This document shows positions 21,594-30,966 of a stretch of 64,000 nt of DNA, one piece after another (position 1 is the first letter of the stretch; every line of letters begins with the position of its first letter). The DNA comes from Symbiodinium sp. CCMP2592. Lineage: Eukaryota > Sar > Dinophyceae > Suessiales > Symbiodiniaceae. The position numbers were made by a program, and so were the translations under genes. Under the pieces are notes generated by a model. That model did not search any database. It was not told the origin of the DNA and was given only the letters and a program-made list of their open reading frames with translations. The stretch is taken from positions 620,001 through 684,000 of the forward strand of contig CAJNDT010002902.1 in assembly GCA_905221615.1 (NCBI GenBank). Direction: 5' to 3'.

Positions 21594-24500
21594 TTAGTTG
21601 TTCCTTAGTTGGGGCTGTCTAATAGCCCCTTCATCAGCGTCTACACACTGATGTTGCTGCCATGCAATGTCCTCAGATTCATGTGCATCGTGACTGACAC
21701 TGACATTAGCTCGAACAAGGCTGCGAACATTCCTCGCAATCGACCGCCATGAAACATCAATGCGCTGCAACAAACTGCTCTTCGATTCATGGTCCAAGCA
21801 ATCATCCAGTCTCACCATCAAACGATCCGCTTCAGGCATGTTAGAGAACATGATCCTGCGTCCACCACCATCGCCACCAGCACCAACATGGTCATCAATC
21901 TTAACCTTCGTCACCTTGCCACTTGAAACGAGAGCATGCAACTCCGGCCAAGACCAACATGAACATGAAGAAGGCATGTCAAGCGAAAAATAGACGTCGG
22001 AAAATTCCGCACACTTCTTCAGCAGGCGTTTGAGAGATTTCAAGACACTTCTGAAAACCGTGTACTTCCCACCGGAACGTTTCTCACCCCCCACGCAAGC
22101 CCCTTCACTACTTCCAGGACCAGCACCTGATCGCAAAAGCGATGCCACGAATAGCACAGGGGTGCGCAGGTCATTCCGGCACGCATCCTTCATCGCACCG
22201 ATAAGGCTGTCCTCATCGGCCTTAGAGCCAATCAGCTCCTTGCAAGTGATGCGAGCGCATCCCTTAGTGGACTTAGGCACGGCGTAGCCATTGCCCAAGC
22301 CACATAGGTCAACGATCATGCGGTCAGGCTTTCGTCCACCAGCCTTCGACGGCATGGCTACCAATCTCCCAGCGCCCGTTGCCTGAAATTTCAAGGCTTT
22401 AAGCAATCTCCTGGAGATTTGGCTAGTCAACTCGCATTTATCAGATCGATCCTTAGCGTCCGAATCGGTCATGTGCAAATGTTTGGACGAGCACACGTCA
22501 GACGACTTAGGATGCAAAGCGACGTTTGCGGCAATGTACTCCCATTCATCCTTGCAGTAGCCGAGCTCAACGGCGGTTCCGGGAGATACAGGATCCCGAA
22601 AGGTATAACGTTGCCCGTGAGTGCATCCTTGGATCTTGATGCTCTTCCACATGGCATCTTCCGGAAGTCCCTTGTACTGCTTGGTTTCCTGGACTGGTAC
22701 TCGAGGAGGTACTTCGATGATGATTTGGAACCCCCATGATGCCGCTCTGCGCGCACTTCTTTGGACGACCTCCCCCCATGGGTAGTCTGTCCGCAATTTG
22801 GCCCTTTCAGGGTTGTCAGCGATTTTCCGACTCAGCCACGAATTCTTGCCTAACACCCCTGCACCAATGAAGATCACGGAGTTAGGGTTTGTTTTCCTTG
22901 CTTCCACATCGAAGAGGTAGGCACACATGGCATCGTCAACTTCTCGCCCCATACTCAGAACATTTACTTGCAGCCCAGGGTCATAGTGAGAATCGGGAGC
23001 ATGCTGTGCAATGCAATCCTTGCCTGGAGCATACTCGTTCCACCAGTTCTCCTCATCGACTCCTACCAATGTCCACACCGTCACTGCCTTTGGAGCATCT
23101 TTGATAGTGATACGGTATTTCCAACGGCTGTAAGGATTTTTGTACGTATGGACCAACCCTCCATCGTGGTCGAGGAATTGGATCACCAGGCCCTCCTTGG
23201 GTTTGTTTTCGGCGAAATTGACCACGTGAGGCACAATTGCTCCATCGTATCCTTGATATTCCCTTTTCTGTTCAGCCGCATCATGCCATACATCCTCGTA
23301 CACTGACGACCAGTGGTCATAACCGAATTGAGAGGCTTGACTTTTGGACTGCCCGTTGAAACAAAGAGGCAATGTAAAGCCCTGGTACCCCCCATGGATG
23401 GCACGCGCCAGTGTGACAACCACCGCTCGCCATTTGGCGGGCAGGGCGCGCACATAAGACTGGCCCAAAGGAGGTTCAGGAGGAGGCAAAAACGGCGGCG
23501 CAAGGACGTCCGCAATAGCTGCGGGGCGCAAATGCCCCCGTACCGGATGGTACTGAAACACAGCACGCTCCACATAGCGGTCGAACTTGCCCGGTTGATC
23601 AAGGATAGCAGCACGGTCCTCCATCTGGCGCCACTGCCCTTCACGAAGAATCCAAGTCGACCGAAGGTAACGACCAGGCGGCAACGCGGAAGGCGGCCCC
23701 CGCAACATGCGCGGGAACTTGACAACCAGGATGGGGGCCACACTGTCATGTTCTTGCAAGCCTTCCTTACTCGACAATCCAGCGCGATACAACACCTGAG
23801 GGAGGATCGGCGTCTGCGTGTAAGGAAAACAAGGCACCTCGCTCTTGAACGAGTAGTGCTGCTGACCCTTCTCATCTGTGCTTTGGGTATGAGTAGGGCG
23901 CATCAGATCCATAATCTCTTGGGAGCCAATGAGAGCCGGCGGAAAAATGTTGATGAGCTGACACGCGTGTGTCCAGGACACAGAATCCTTGAACGACTTG
24001 GTGTGAATGTCCGCGGACATCTTGGCAGTGACCTCATAGGCAAGAGAAACGTAACCTTCCTGAAAGATAGAATGCATCCAGCCAATGCAGATGCCGTGGG
24101 TACGTTCCAAATGACGCATAGTCGGATTCTTGCCCGTGCGAATCACCCCGATCATGGTCTGGTTGTCGTCGTAGAAGACGAAGTTGGGGTCTTGCCCCCC
24201 AAGCTGCTGCCACAACGTGATAGCAGGCAATCCAAGACGTGACATGGCAAAGTCGGCCGCGACAATCTCGGCCTCAGGTGTGGAATGACTCAAGCACCCC
24301 TGCCTTTTGCTAAGTCCCGCCAAGGGAAATCTTGTGTGAGAACCTTGAATGTGCAAGTGAGCACCGGAGGTAGATTTCAAACTTTCTCCACAACCTGCAT
24401 AGTCCGCATCTGCAAACAGCCCGATGGACGAGTCCTCCAAGGAGTTCCCGACCCATCCAATCATCATGTGATGTTTGGACTGGTGCACATAGGCCATGAG

Positions 24501-25556
24501 ATGATGAAGAAGAGCATCCTCCTTCTTGGTCCATTTCGTGATCTTGCGTGCGAGATTGTTGATACTGCGCAGAAGATCAAAGCGGCAAATGCGCGCGGCA
24601 TAAAGCAATTTCATGAGAATGCTTGCTGCCTGCGGAGCAAGTGCGCCGCGATTAGCCTCGTTGATCTCCTCTTCCTATGGCGCCTTGGGAATAGGTGGAG
24701 GCGGAACAAGCCGACCGTCCTTATCAACAGGCATGGTGTGTCCACACCACGTGCATCGATGGCTTTTACCTGACTGTGCCGGAGCGCGAGCTGGGTGATT
24801 CTTAGTCTCCTCAGCCGGACTCGGCGATGGTACCGTCTTGAATTTTGTCGGATCGAACCCAGTCACGTCGCAGTACTTCTTGACTGTCATGTCCAGGTAC
24901 GTCTCCATGTCGTAGGTAACGGTCTGCACCTTCGTTTTGTCATGCAACGTTGCCTCGCCCTTGGAGATGCGACAACCCAGATACAAACCTAGTGGCGTTT
25001 CTTCTTCCAATCGGAGTTCTTGGCGCAGCATGTCCCAGCCCTTGGGTAGATTCTCTTTGGGTCCTGCCATCTTGAGATCATCCACGTAGATGACAAGTAA
25101 GAGCTTCATTTGCGGGTGGAAATACAATGATGGCCATTCGTCGCCAATCGGCTTGAATCCTACTTTCTGTACCGCGGTATGGCAATGTTGTTCCCACATG
25201 GTTCCTGCGTCAGGATGTCCATACAGAGCTTTGATCAGGCGACACACAGGTCTACGGAATTTATGCCGTTTCGCAGATGGATGCCAGGCTTCATCGGGCA
25301 GTTCAACCCAACATGGAGTTCCCGATAATCTCGCCTGAATGTATGCTTGGATAGCGTCCGCCATCTGGACATCGTTGCCAGGAAGGCATCCGTAATAATC
25401 TGCCCACCGTGAGGCATCAAACGTAGCCGGGGAATTCCCCAAGTCCTGAAACAATGCGGCTTCCATGTTCTGGTCTTTGACCTGATCACCGAGTAGTACA
25501 CCTCGCCCTTTGAACTTCCTGGCGGGATCGTCCTCTTTGAGCTGATAGTTCTTCTC
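21594..25556 (-). CDS. Copia pol, 3' part: RT, RNase H and a long unassigned tail
   Basis: Continues the copia frame after the DIRS insertion. RT: NDVQMADAIQAYIQA, LIKALYGHPDAGTMWE and the catalytic LLLVIYVDDLKMAG (YVDD intact). An in-frame TAG (24675-24677) follows PPIPKAP; the frame then runs on without a break into ANRGALAPQAASILMKLLYA. RNase H shows FADADYAGC, STPEAEIVA and the FYDDNQT block typical of Ty1/copia. About 740 further residues to RQPQLRNN have no copia counterpart that I know. They include LFVASLLRSGAG and FSLDMPSSCSCWSWPEL, which faintly resemble Rossmann/methylase-like modules of other dinoflagellate retroelements; this is a weak guess. Confidence 0.85.
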
Positions 25557-25774
25557 GTGCACTAGCTCCTATATCCCACCACCATCCCCGGAACTCCACC
25601 AGGACGATAGTAGTGCGAAAGTAGATAGCTAGCGAGCTAGCCGAGCGACGACCAGACGGACAAGCAACACAGCTAGCACGGACGTTCTTTTGTCTGGAGT
25701 GGCAACTATCCCAGGTTGCCTGGAGATAACTGATAGCCTTCGGCTATCTGATAGCCTTCGGCTATCTATCCCCA
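25557..25774 (-). repeat. DIRS repeat A (outer copy)
   Basis: Matches A' at 26024-26223 except that A holds two tandem copies of the 18-base unit GATAGCCTTCGGCTATCT (25732-25767) where A' has one. It contains perfect hairpins: CCAGG-TTG-CCTGG (25711-25723) and GATAGCC-TTC-GGCTATC (25732-25748 and 25750-25766), as well as a doubled GCTAGC palindrome (25628-25641). It carries the sense 3' end of the element. Confidence 0.93.
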
Positions 25775-25791
25775 GGGTGGGCAGGGTGGGT

Positions 25792-26025
25792 ACTTCAAAA
25801 TTACCCCCCCTGATGGGGGACTTTATCCAGAATGGCCACGGTCACACACCGTCGTAGCCATTCCAAGTCACTGCTATCCTGTCTTCGCATGTCAGAGGCA
25901 ACTCTCCTGCGAGCGACGATAGCGAACGAAACTTCGTTTCTAGCGAAGCTACCTTCGATAGCTTCGAGTAGTAATAGGTAAGCTAGCACACATAGTCGTA
26001 ACTCGTTCCTCGTCACGAGGTACGT
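25792..26025 (-). repeat. DIRS repeat B (internal copy)
   Basis: 234 bases identical by eye to B' (35530-35763). It contains five perfect short hairpins: CCCCC-TGAT-GGGGG (25806-25819), ACGGT-CACAC-ACCGT (25838-25852), GAAAC-TTC-GTTTC (25928-25940), CGAAGCTA-7 nt-TAGCTTCG (25944-25966) and CCTCG-TCA-CGAGG (26008-26020), the last next to the crossover site. The 71-codon open frame inside both copies is unlikely to be a gene. A 17-base G-rich spacer separates A from B. Confidence 0.93.
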
Positions 26026-26223
26026 GCACTAGCTCCTATATCCCACCACCATCCCCGGAACTCCACCAGGACGATAGTAGTGCGAAAGTAGATAGCTAGC
26101 GAGCTAGCCGAGCGACGACCAGACGGACAAGCAACACAGCTAGCACGGACGTTCTTTTGTCTGGAGTGGCAACTATCCCAGGTTGCCTGGAGATAACTGA
26201 TAGCCTTCGGCTATCTATCCCCA
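26024..26223 (-). repeat. DIRS repeat A' (inner copy)
   Basis: 200-base copy of A with a single GATAGCCTTCGGCTATCT hairpin. Its junction with B, ...GAGGTAC-GT-GCACTAG..., shares the GT with both outer junctions and is what a joined circular intermediate would be expected to contain. Confidence 0.92.
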
Positions 26224-26239
26224 CGCATCGCCACTCAGG

Positions 26240-29200
26240 CTACCAGGGATCTAGCTTTCTGGCCTTACGGCTAAACTTGGACACCCTATCCGGGGTCCCT
26301 CGCTTTCGCGTGCCTAGCTCCTGGTAGAAGCTATCTGCATGCGCGAGTAGCCGGCCAAGAACACGCCACTGGAATTCCTCTCCTTTCAGATCTATCCTCT
26401 GAGAGGGATCGAATTCCTTGAACTCCTCGTTTGTAAGGTCATCCGCTAGCTGGTTGATGTCTCTCCGTATCCACTGGAGCTGTAGCTCACAGTTTTTCTG
26501 GGATAGCTCTTCTGCTATCTCCATTAAAACTAGCATGGAGGGATACTTGGTCGTCATAGCCTTCTTCACAAGTGCCTCATTGGACTTGTTATCCGTATAG
26601 CCGCGGATGGCCACTCGCGAGGTCTTCCTATCCTCGCCCTCGGGGACCCAGAGACGTATCCCCACGAGGGTCGCTAGCAGTTCTAGCGCAGCTATCACTT
26701 TCTTGGGGTCGCCTTTGGCAAAGGCCCACGGAGCCCAGGCCCTATCCACTTCTAAGGAAAACCAGGGACCTGGCTTCCCTCCGGAAATCTCCAGGAAGCC
26801 ACCTATCCAGGCCCTATCGGACTCAGCTTTGGCATCCGTGAAAAAGCTCAGTGGAGGTAGCCCGGCGTAGAGAGTCACTGGACGCTGTAGCCTCTCTCCT
26901 TGGTCAAGCTTGTCGGCTAGCCACCGCATCAGCACCCGGAGCATCGTCGGGATGATGAGGTAGCCGGACTTCCCTTGAATGGCTGCGCTCCACGCGTGGA
27001 GCGGCCCTAAGAAGGGCCTCTGCCAATCCAAGGCTATCGCAGCAAAGCCTAGCCGACCTAGCCCCTGCTGCATCTCCTTGGCCGTGACTTTGCCGAAGGT
27101 CACCTTGTCGTTTAGCCACGCCGATAGCCAGGACGCCCGCTTCTTGGACATCCCTAGCCTGTAGGAGGAGTACTCTGTCTCCATTCCCAGCCACTCCACC
27201 CTATAGCCACCACGAGTCTTCGCCCACTTGAAAGGATATCCCAGAACAGAGAGGAAAAGGTAGCTCAACGGGATACCCTTCCTCCCCTCCGTTCCTATCC
27301 CCAGGGCCTCGAGGTCATTGGCATATAGCAGGAGGTCGATGGGATAGCCGGGGCCCAACAGATGATGGGTTGCCCGTAGCCCACATGCGGCTATCCGGGT
27401 CCACCAGTAGCTAGCCGGCGAGAGTCCGAACGTGCCCACTTTGTTGACGTAGACGATCTGGCTATCCGGGTCCCCGGGGATCGTCTCCTCGGTGTCTATC
27501 TGGCAGCCCATGAAGCCGTGCTCGCTAGCCTGGTGTTTGTATCTCCGGTGGGCCTTCGAGATATCCCCCACGACCGAAAAGGCAATCTCGCCACAGCGTA
27601 TCAGCTCTCGGAGGATTTGCTTCTTTTCTCTAGCCCCCGGCGCCCGGATCTTATCCCGACAGCGTATCCGGTGGTTAACCCGGACGCCGTGGGTCGCGTC
27701 GTGGATTATCCGCTTCTTGTCCTTCTCCTCGTCCTCGACTATCACGGCCAGGGAGGCGATAGCCCGGTCCTCGCCGAACCTCGCCTTGAACTCGCCGAGG
27801 GTCATCCTCTCCATGAGGCCTTCCTCGACGTCCTCGTCGAACTTAGCCCGCACAAAGTCCCTGTGGTCGCTAACCGAGGAATAATTCGGAACCCATGCTA
27901 GCGCCGGCTCCCAAGGGGCGTTGTCTAGCCTCCAAGAGGATTGCTCCTCGAACACGTGCGGTGTTCTGGGTAGCCCCTCCAATATCCCAAGTGGGAGTCC
28001 CTCCTCGGCCCGACGGAGGAAGTCCCTATCCGGGTCGCCAGCCGCCTCGAGGATTGCACGAAGTAGCCGTAGACGAAGGGGCTGCCCAGGAGGAATATCC
28101 AGTAGGCCAGGTTCGCTGAGGTCCTGACCTTCTATCCAAACTTGCAGGAGTTGCAGTAGCTCTTCGTGTAGTTGGCTATCCCGGACGAGCTTGCAGGCCG
28201 ACTCGCCTCCCATAGCCATTCGGAAGGCCTCCTTTTCTAGCTCGTTCTCGGATCCCACTCGCCTGGTTACCATCTCCCGGATCTTAGCCCTCAGCCAGTC
28301 CCAGGACTCGCCCGCGGCATGTCCACGAGAGTGTCGGGGCCAGCGCCCAGGAGAGCATAGCCCGCCACCGTCGTGGAATTCCTTTATCCCGTCGTTTTGA
28401 TGGCATCGGCGGGGGGGTCCCGTGCCACCATGTAGCCGTGGGCCCTCTGGTTGGTTTGTAACATAGTCGAGGTCGCCAGAACTCGCCTTATCCTGCACAG
28501 TCGGTACCCCCTCTCCGGAGGCAGTCGGAGCAGTAGCCGTGCAGGTTGCCAGGGCCAACTGTGCTAGCCATCGGCAGAAGTTCGAGGGCCACTCGCCAAG
28601 CGTCTCCTTAGCCAGCATGGGGCTCTGCGGCGTCGATGAGGTAGCCGCTTTCGGCAAGGGGCCCAGATAGTAGCCATTGTTGTCGAAAGTGGGGAGGCCT
28701 TCGTGCACGGTAGCCGGCATTTCCAGAGGTGTCTTCAGTAGCAGTCGTGTCGGTTTCGCCGAGGGTGCCCCGAAGTTATCCAGGTGCAGGGCCACCGAAC
28801 GTAGCCCGAGGCCAACTAGCCGTGCATGAGCCTCCCATTGCCACATGCTGGCCGGTCGCCGGCCTTTGTGGGGGCCAGCCGGCATAGCCCCCAGGTCTTC
28901 TGGCTGCTCCAGGACGAAGAAGGTAGCCGAGGAAACCGCAGCACTAGCTATTTCAAAAGAAAAATCAGCAAAAATGTTGCCAAGAATAGCCCGGTCTCTT
29001 TCCTTGGCCGTGAGTGTAGCCAATCCTCTGGGCTCGTCGAAGCTTCGGACTGGCCGGGGACCTTTACGGTTAGCCGAGCTCGCCCTAGAGAACGTCGCCA
29101 CAGGGGGAGACATAGCCACGATGTCGTAGTGGCCCGATTGAACTTTGTGAAGGTACTTCGCCCTCTCCTTGGAAGTAGCCAGGTCAATGGGCGGACTTCT

Positions 29201-29377
29201 CGCCAGATCCACACAAGAGATATCGATGTCGAGCCCGAAGGAAGAAACTAGCCGGCGGAGGTGGCTTTGGAAGCTGCCTAGCCTTTCTCTTCCCGAGAAG
29301 AGGTAGAGAGCCTGTAGCCGCCGGTGTGCAGGTGTCGCCTCAGGTGTAGCCGATGTAGCCGGCTCAGGCACCGGTAG
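26240..29377 (-). CDS. DIRS pol: methyltransferase-like domain, RT, RNase H
   Basis: About 1045 codons in the gag frame, directly after the gag UGA (29378-29380). There is no ATG before the first domain, so readthrough is the likely route of expression. Residues about 20-160 resemble a cytosine-C5 methyltransferase: YLFSGRERLGSF (motif I), YDIVAMSPPVATFSRA (motif IV position, but PPV rather than catalytic PPC), and FFVLEQPEDLG (near motif VI). RT follows from about 560, with VVGDISKAHRRYKHQ and an active site reading LLLYANDLEALG: the YxDD box has Asn for the first catalytic Asp. RNase H shows FFTDAKAES, ALELLATLVG and YTDNKSNEAL. It ends at a TAG. The RT defect, if real, makes this copy inactive. 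Confidence 0.8.
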   Translation of the reverse strand, partial: LPVPEPATSATPEATPAHRRLQALYLFSGRERLGSFQSHLRRLVSSFGLDIDISCVDLARSPPIDLATSKERAKYLHKVQSGHYDIVAMSPPVATFSRASSANRKGPRPVRSFDEPRGLATLTAKERDRAILGNIFADFSFEIASAAVSSATFFVLEQPEDLGAMPAGPHKGRRPASMWQWEAHARLVGLGLRSVALHLDNFGAPSAKPTRLLLKTPLEMPATVHEGLPTFDNNGYYLGPLPKAATSSTPQSPMLAKETLGEWPSNFCRWLAQLALATCTATAPTASGEGVPTVQDKASSGDLDYVTNQPEGPRLHGGTGPPRRCHQNDGIKEFHDGGGLCSPGRWPRHSRGHAAGESWDWLRAKIREMVTRRVGSENELEKEAFRMAMGGESACKLVRDSQLHEELLQLLQVWIEGQDLSEPGLLDIPPGQPLRLRLLRAILEAAGDPDRDFLRRAEEGLPLGILEGLPRTPHVFEEQSSWRLDNAPWEPALAWVPNYSSVSDHRDFVRAKFDEDVEEGLMERMTLGEFKARFGEDRAIASLAVIVEDEEKDKKRIIHDATHGVRVNHRIRCRDKIRAPGAREKKQILRELIRCGEIAFSVVGDISKAHRRYKHQASEHGFMGCQIDTEETIPGDPDSQIVYVNKVGTFGLSPASYWWTRIAACGLRATHHLLGPGYPIDLLLYANDLEALGIGTEGRKGIPLSYLFLSVLGYPFKWAKTRGGYRVEWLGMETEYSSYRLGMSKKRASWLSAWLNDKVTFGKVTAKEMQQGLGRLGFAAIALDWQRPFLGPLHAWSAAIQGKSGYLIIPTMLRVLMRWLADKLDQGERLQRPVTLYAGLPPLSFFTDAKAESDRAWIGGFLEISGGKPGPWFSLEVDRAWAPWAFAKGDPKKVIAALELLATLVGIRLWVPEGEDRKTSRVAIRGYTDNKSNEALVKKAMTTKYPSMLVLMEIAEELSQKNCELQLQWIRRDINQLADDLTNEEFKEFDPSQRIDLKGEEFQWRVLGRLLAHADSFYQELGTRKRGTPDRVSKFSRKARKLDPW

Positions 29378-29380
29378 TCA
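29375..29380 (-). promoter_or_regulatory. UGA-CUA stop-codon readthrough context between gag and pol
   Basis: The sense strand reads AAC-UGA-CUA-CCG. The stop closes the gag-like ORF and the frame continues without a further stop into pol. UGA followed by CUA is a well-established high-readthrough context in several viral and cellular genes. The next in-frame ATG lies only after methyltransferase motif I, so independent initiation would lose that domain. Readthrough itself is inferred. Confidence 0.65.
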
Positions 29381-30610
29381 GTTGGCCGCTGTCGACGTCG
29401 ACGGCGTAGCCGTGCCGGGGCAGTTGATAGCCGAATGCGGTCCCCGACACTTCGTGCAGACATGCACGAAGTGGCACTTATCCCCTTTCTTGCAGCCACC
29501 TTTCAGATTAAATCGAAAACATATCGGCTTGTCATCCTCGGTGCGGTGGAAGGTAGCGGTCTTAGCCTTCTTGTTGCTATCCTTGCCGTCCTTGCCCTTG
29601 CCTCTGCCCTTGCCCTTCTTGTTGGGCTTAGCCGGCGGGGTGTTGGTGCTATCCCAGTTCCAGGGCTGCGGCCTTTTAGCACAGAGGGACAACGGAGTCG
29701 TGAAGTGCCGCTCCTTGGTAGCCGCGTCCTTCCAGGACTGGACTAGCGCGTCCGCGAAGGCTATCCCCTTGAGGACCATCTGCTTGTAGGCCTGTTTCCG
29801 GATAGCGTTCTCGTAGGATAGCACCAGGGTCCACGGGGGAGCAAGACTTCCGCTAGCCTCGTTGGACCGTAGCCCATAGCAGAAGTCGCCGAGCAGATAG
29901 TCTTTGTATTTCTCAAAGAGCTGGAAGTCGATATCCTTGAGTTCTGCTCGCCCTGGATGCTGGAGGCCTATCATGAGAAGTGCATTTTGCATGACTGTTA
30001 GCCGTAGCCGTAGTTGCTCCGGTCCGGATGGCATCGCCCCTTTCGAGGTAGCCTTCTTGAGCACGAGGGCGGTGCCCTTGCTATCCCACTGGGGAACTAG
30101 CACATCCGGGTCTATCTCGTCTCTGGACAGCACCTCGTTCAGGGGCTCCGCCCTGAACTCGCCCGTCTCTAGCTCGTGCAGCTTTCGCTCAATATATTCC
30201 TTAGCCGGAATATGCTTATCCTCGGGCTCGCCAAACTTCTGTGAGAAGGACTGGCGCATAGCCATGTATTCCGTTTGGGGGATGGGCTTAGCCCATTCCC
30301 GGACCTCGCTAGCCGCTTCTCTATCCGCCTGCTCGCGGGTTCTGGCCTGCGCGGCTCTCCATGCAACCACGAAGGCAGCCGCTAGCGCCCTGTTTGTTAG
30401 TGAGCTTTCTGGCTCTATCGAGAAGTCCTTGGCTAGCACCGACTTGAGGTCGGCTTCGTCCTTGAAACTCGCCGAAAACTTCGCTATCGTGTCTATCCCG
30501 GCTTTGAACAAGGTAGCCTGGGAGGTATCCGGGACCCGATTCTGGGTCAAAAGGTAGCGAAAATCCGTGGAGCCCTTTGCTAGCTCCGCTGGGTCGGGCA
30601 AGGAAGCCAT
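29378..30610 (-). CDS. DIRS gag-like protein with CCCH and CCHC fingers
   Basis: 410 codons from the ATG at 30608-30610. The first 300 residues are unassigned and alpha-helical in character. A Lys/Gly-rich basic stretch (KGKGRGKGKDGKDSNKKAK) leads to CFRFNLKGGCKKGDKCHFVH, a C-x8-C-x5-C-x3-H finger, and then CTKCRGPHSAINC, a C-x2-C-x3-H-x4-C knuckle. The pairing suggests nucleic-acid binding during particle assembly, as in Gag proteins. It stops at a UGA in frame with pol. Confidence 0.75.
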   Translation of the reverse strand: MASLPDPAELAKGSTDFRYLLTQNRVPDTSQATLFKAGIDTIAKFSASFKDEADLKSVLAKDFSIEPESSLTNRALAAAFVVAWRAAQARTREQADREAASEVREWAKPIPQTEYMAMRQSFSQKFGEPEDKHIPAKEYIERKLHELETGEFRAEPLNEVLSRDEIDPDVLVPQWDSKGTALVLKKATSKGAMPSGPEQLRLRLTVMQNALLMIGLQHPGRAELKDIDFQLFEKYKDYLLGDFCYGLRSNEASGSLAPPWTLVLSYENAIRKQAYKQMVLKGIAFADALVQSWKDAATKERHFTTPLSLCAKRPQPWNWDSTNTPPAKPNKKGKGRGKGKDGKDSNKKAKTATFHRTEDDKPICFRFNLKGGCKKGDKCHFVHVCTKCRGPHSAINCPGTATPSTSTAAN

Positions 30611-30966
30611 TCTAGATTTAGCCCGCCAACGGGCTAGCTACCTTTCGGCTACTGTCGTACTTGAAATCAAAAGCTCTAGCCATGTGGCCGTTCAGCAGGG
30701 CTTTCCCCCCCCTAGCCGGAGAGATGGGAAGGAAGGAGTATCAACCCGAGACCCCGGGCCCCCGTGCCCCCCCCCGAGACCCGAGAGGCCGACCCCCCCC
30801 CCCCGTCCGAGGTTTCACGTATCTTGGGAAAACCTAGCCTCGCACTCTCTTCTTTCTGGCAAACGGAGGCACTAGCCGACATGAAGTGAAAGCGCGAGGT
30901 CCACACACTATCCGCTATTTTCGTCACTAGCCGCAAGTCTGGGAGATCTAGCCATACGACCGTGCT
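30611..30966 (-). other. DIRS spacer upstream of gag
   Basis: No ORF. It contains long C runs on the plus strand and the conserved intercistronic motif at 30716-30750; the TAGCC words continue through it. Confidence 0.6.
30716..30750 (-). promoter_or_regulatory. Conserved intercistronic motif, copy 1
   Basis: Plus strand CCGGAGAGATGGGAAGGAAG followed by GAGTAT and, shortly after, CCCGAG. The sense strand is therefore a pyrimidine-rich tract. It recurs at 33127-33160 in the only other long spacer of the element. It lies about 110 bases before the gag start codon. A trans-splice acceptor tract or an internal promoter/processing signal is possible; neither is proven. Confidence 0.5.

Noticed and set aside
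16536..25556. Plus-strand frames of up to 300 codons opposite the copia ORFs
   Set aside because: They mirror the minus-strand coding frames; none has a motif, whereas the minus strand carries RT, RNase H and zinc motifs.
25801..26016. 71-codon ORF repeated at 35539-35754
   Set aside because: It lies within the B repeats and is duplicated only because the DNA is; hairpins and non-coding composition explain it better.
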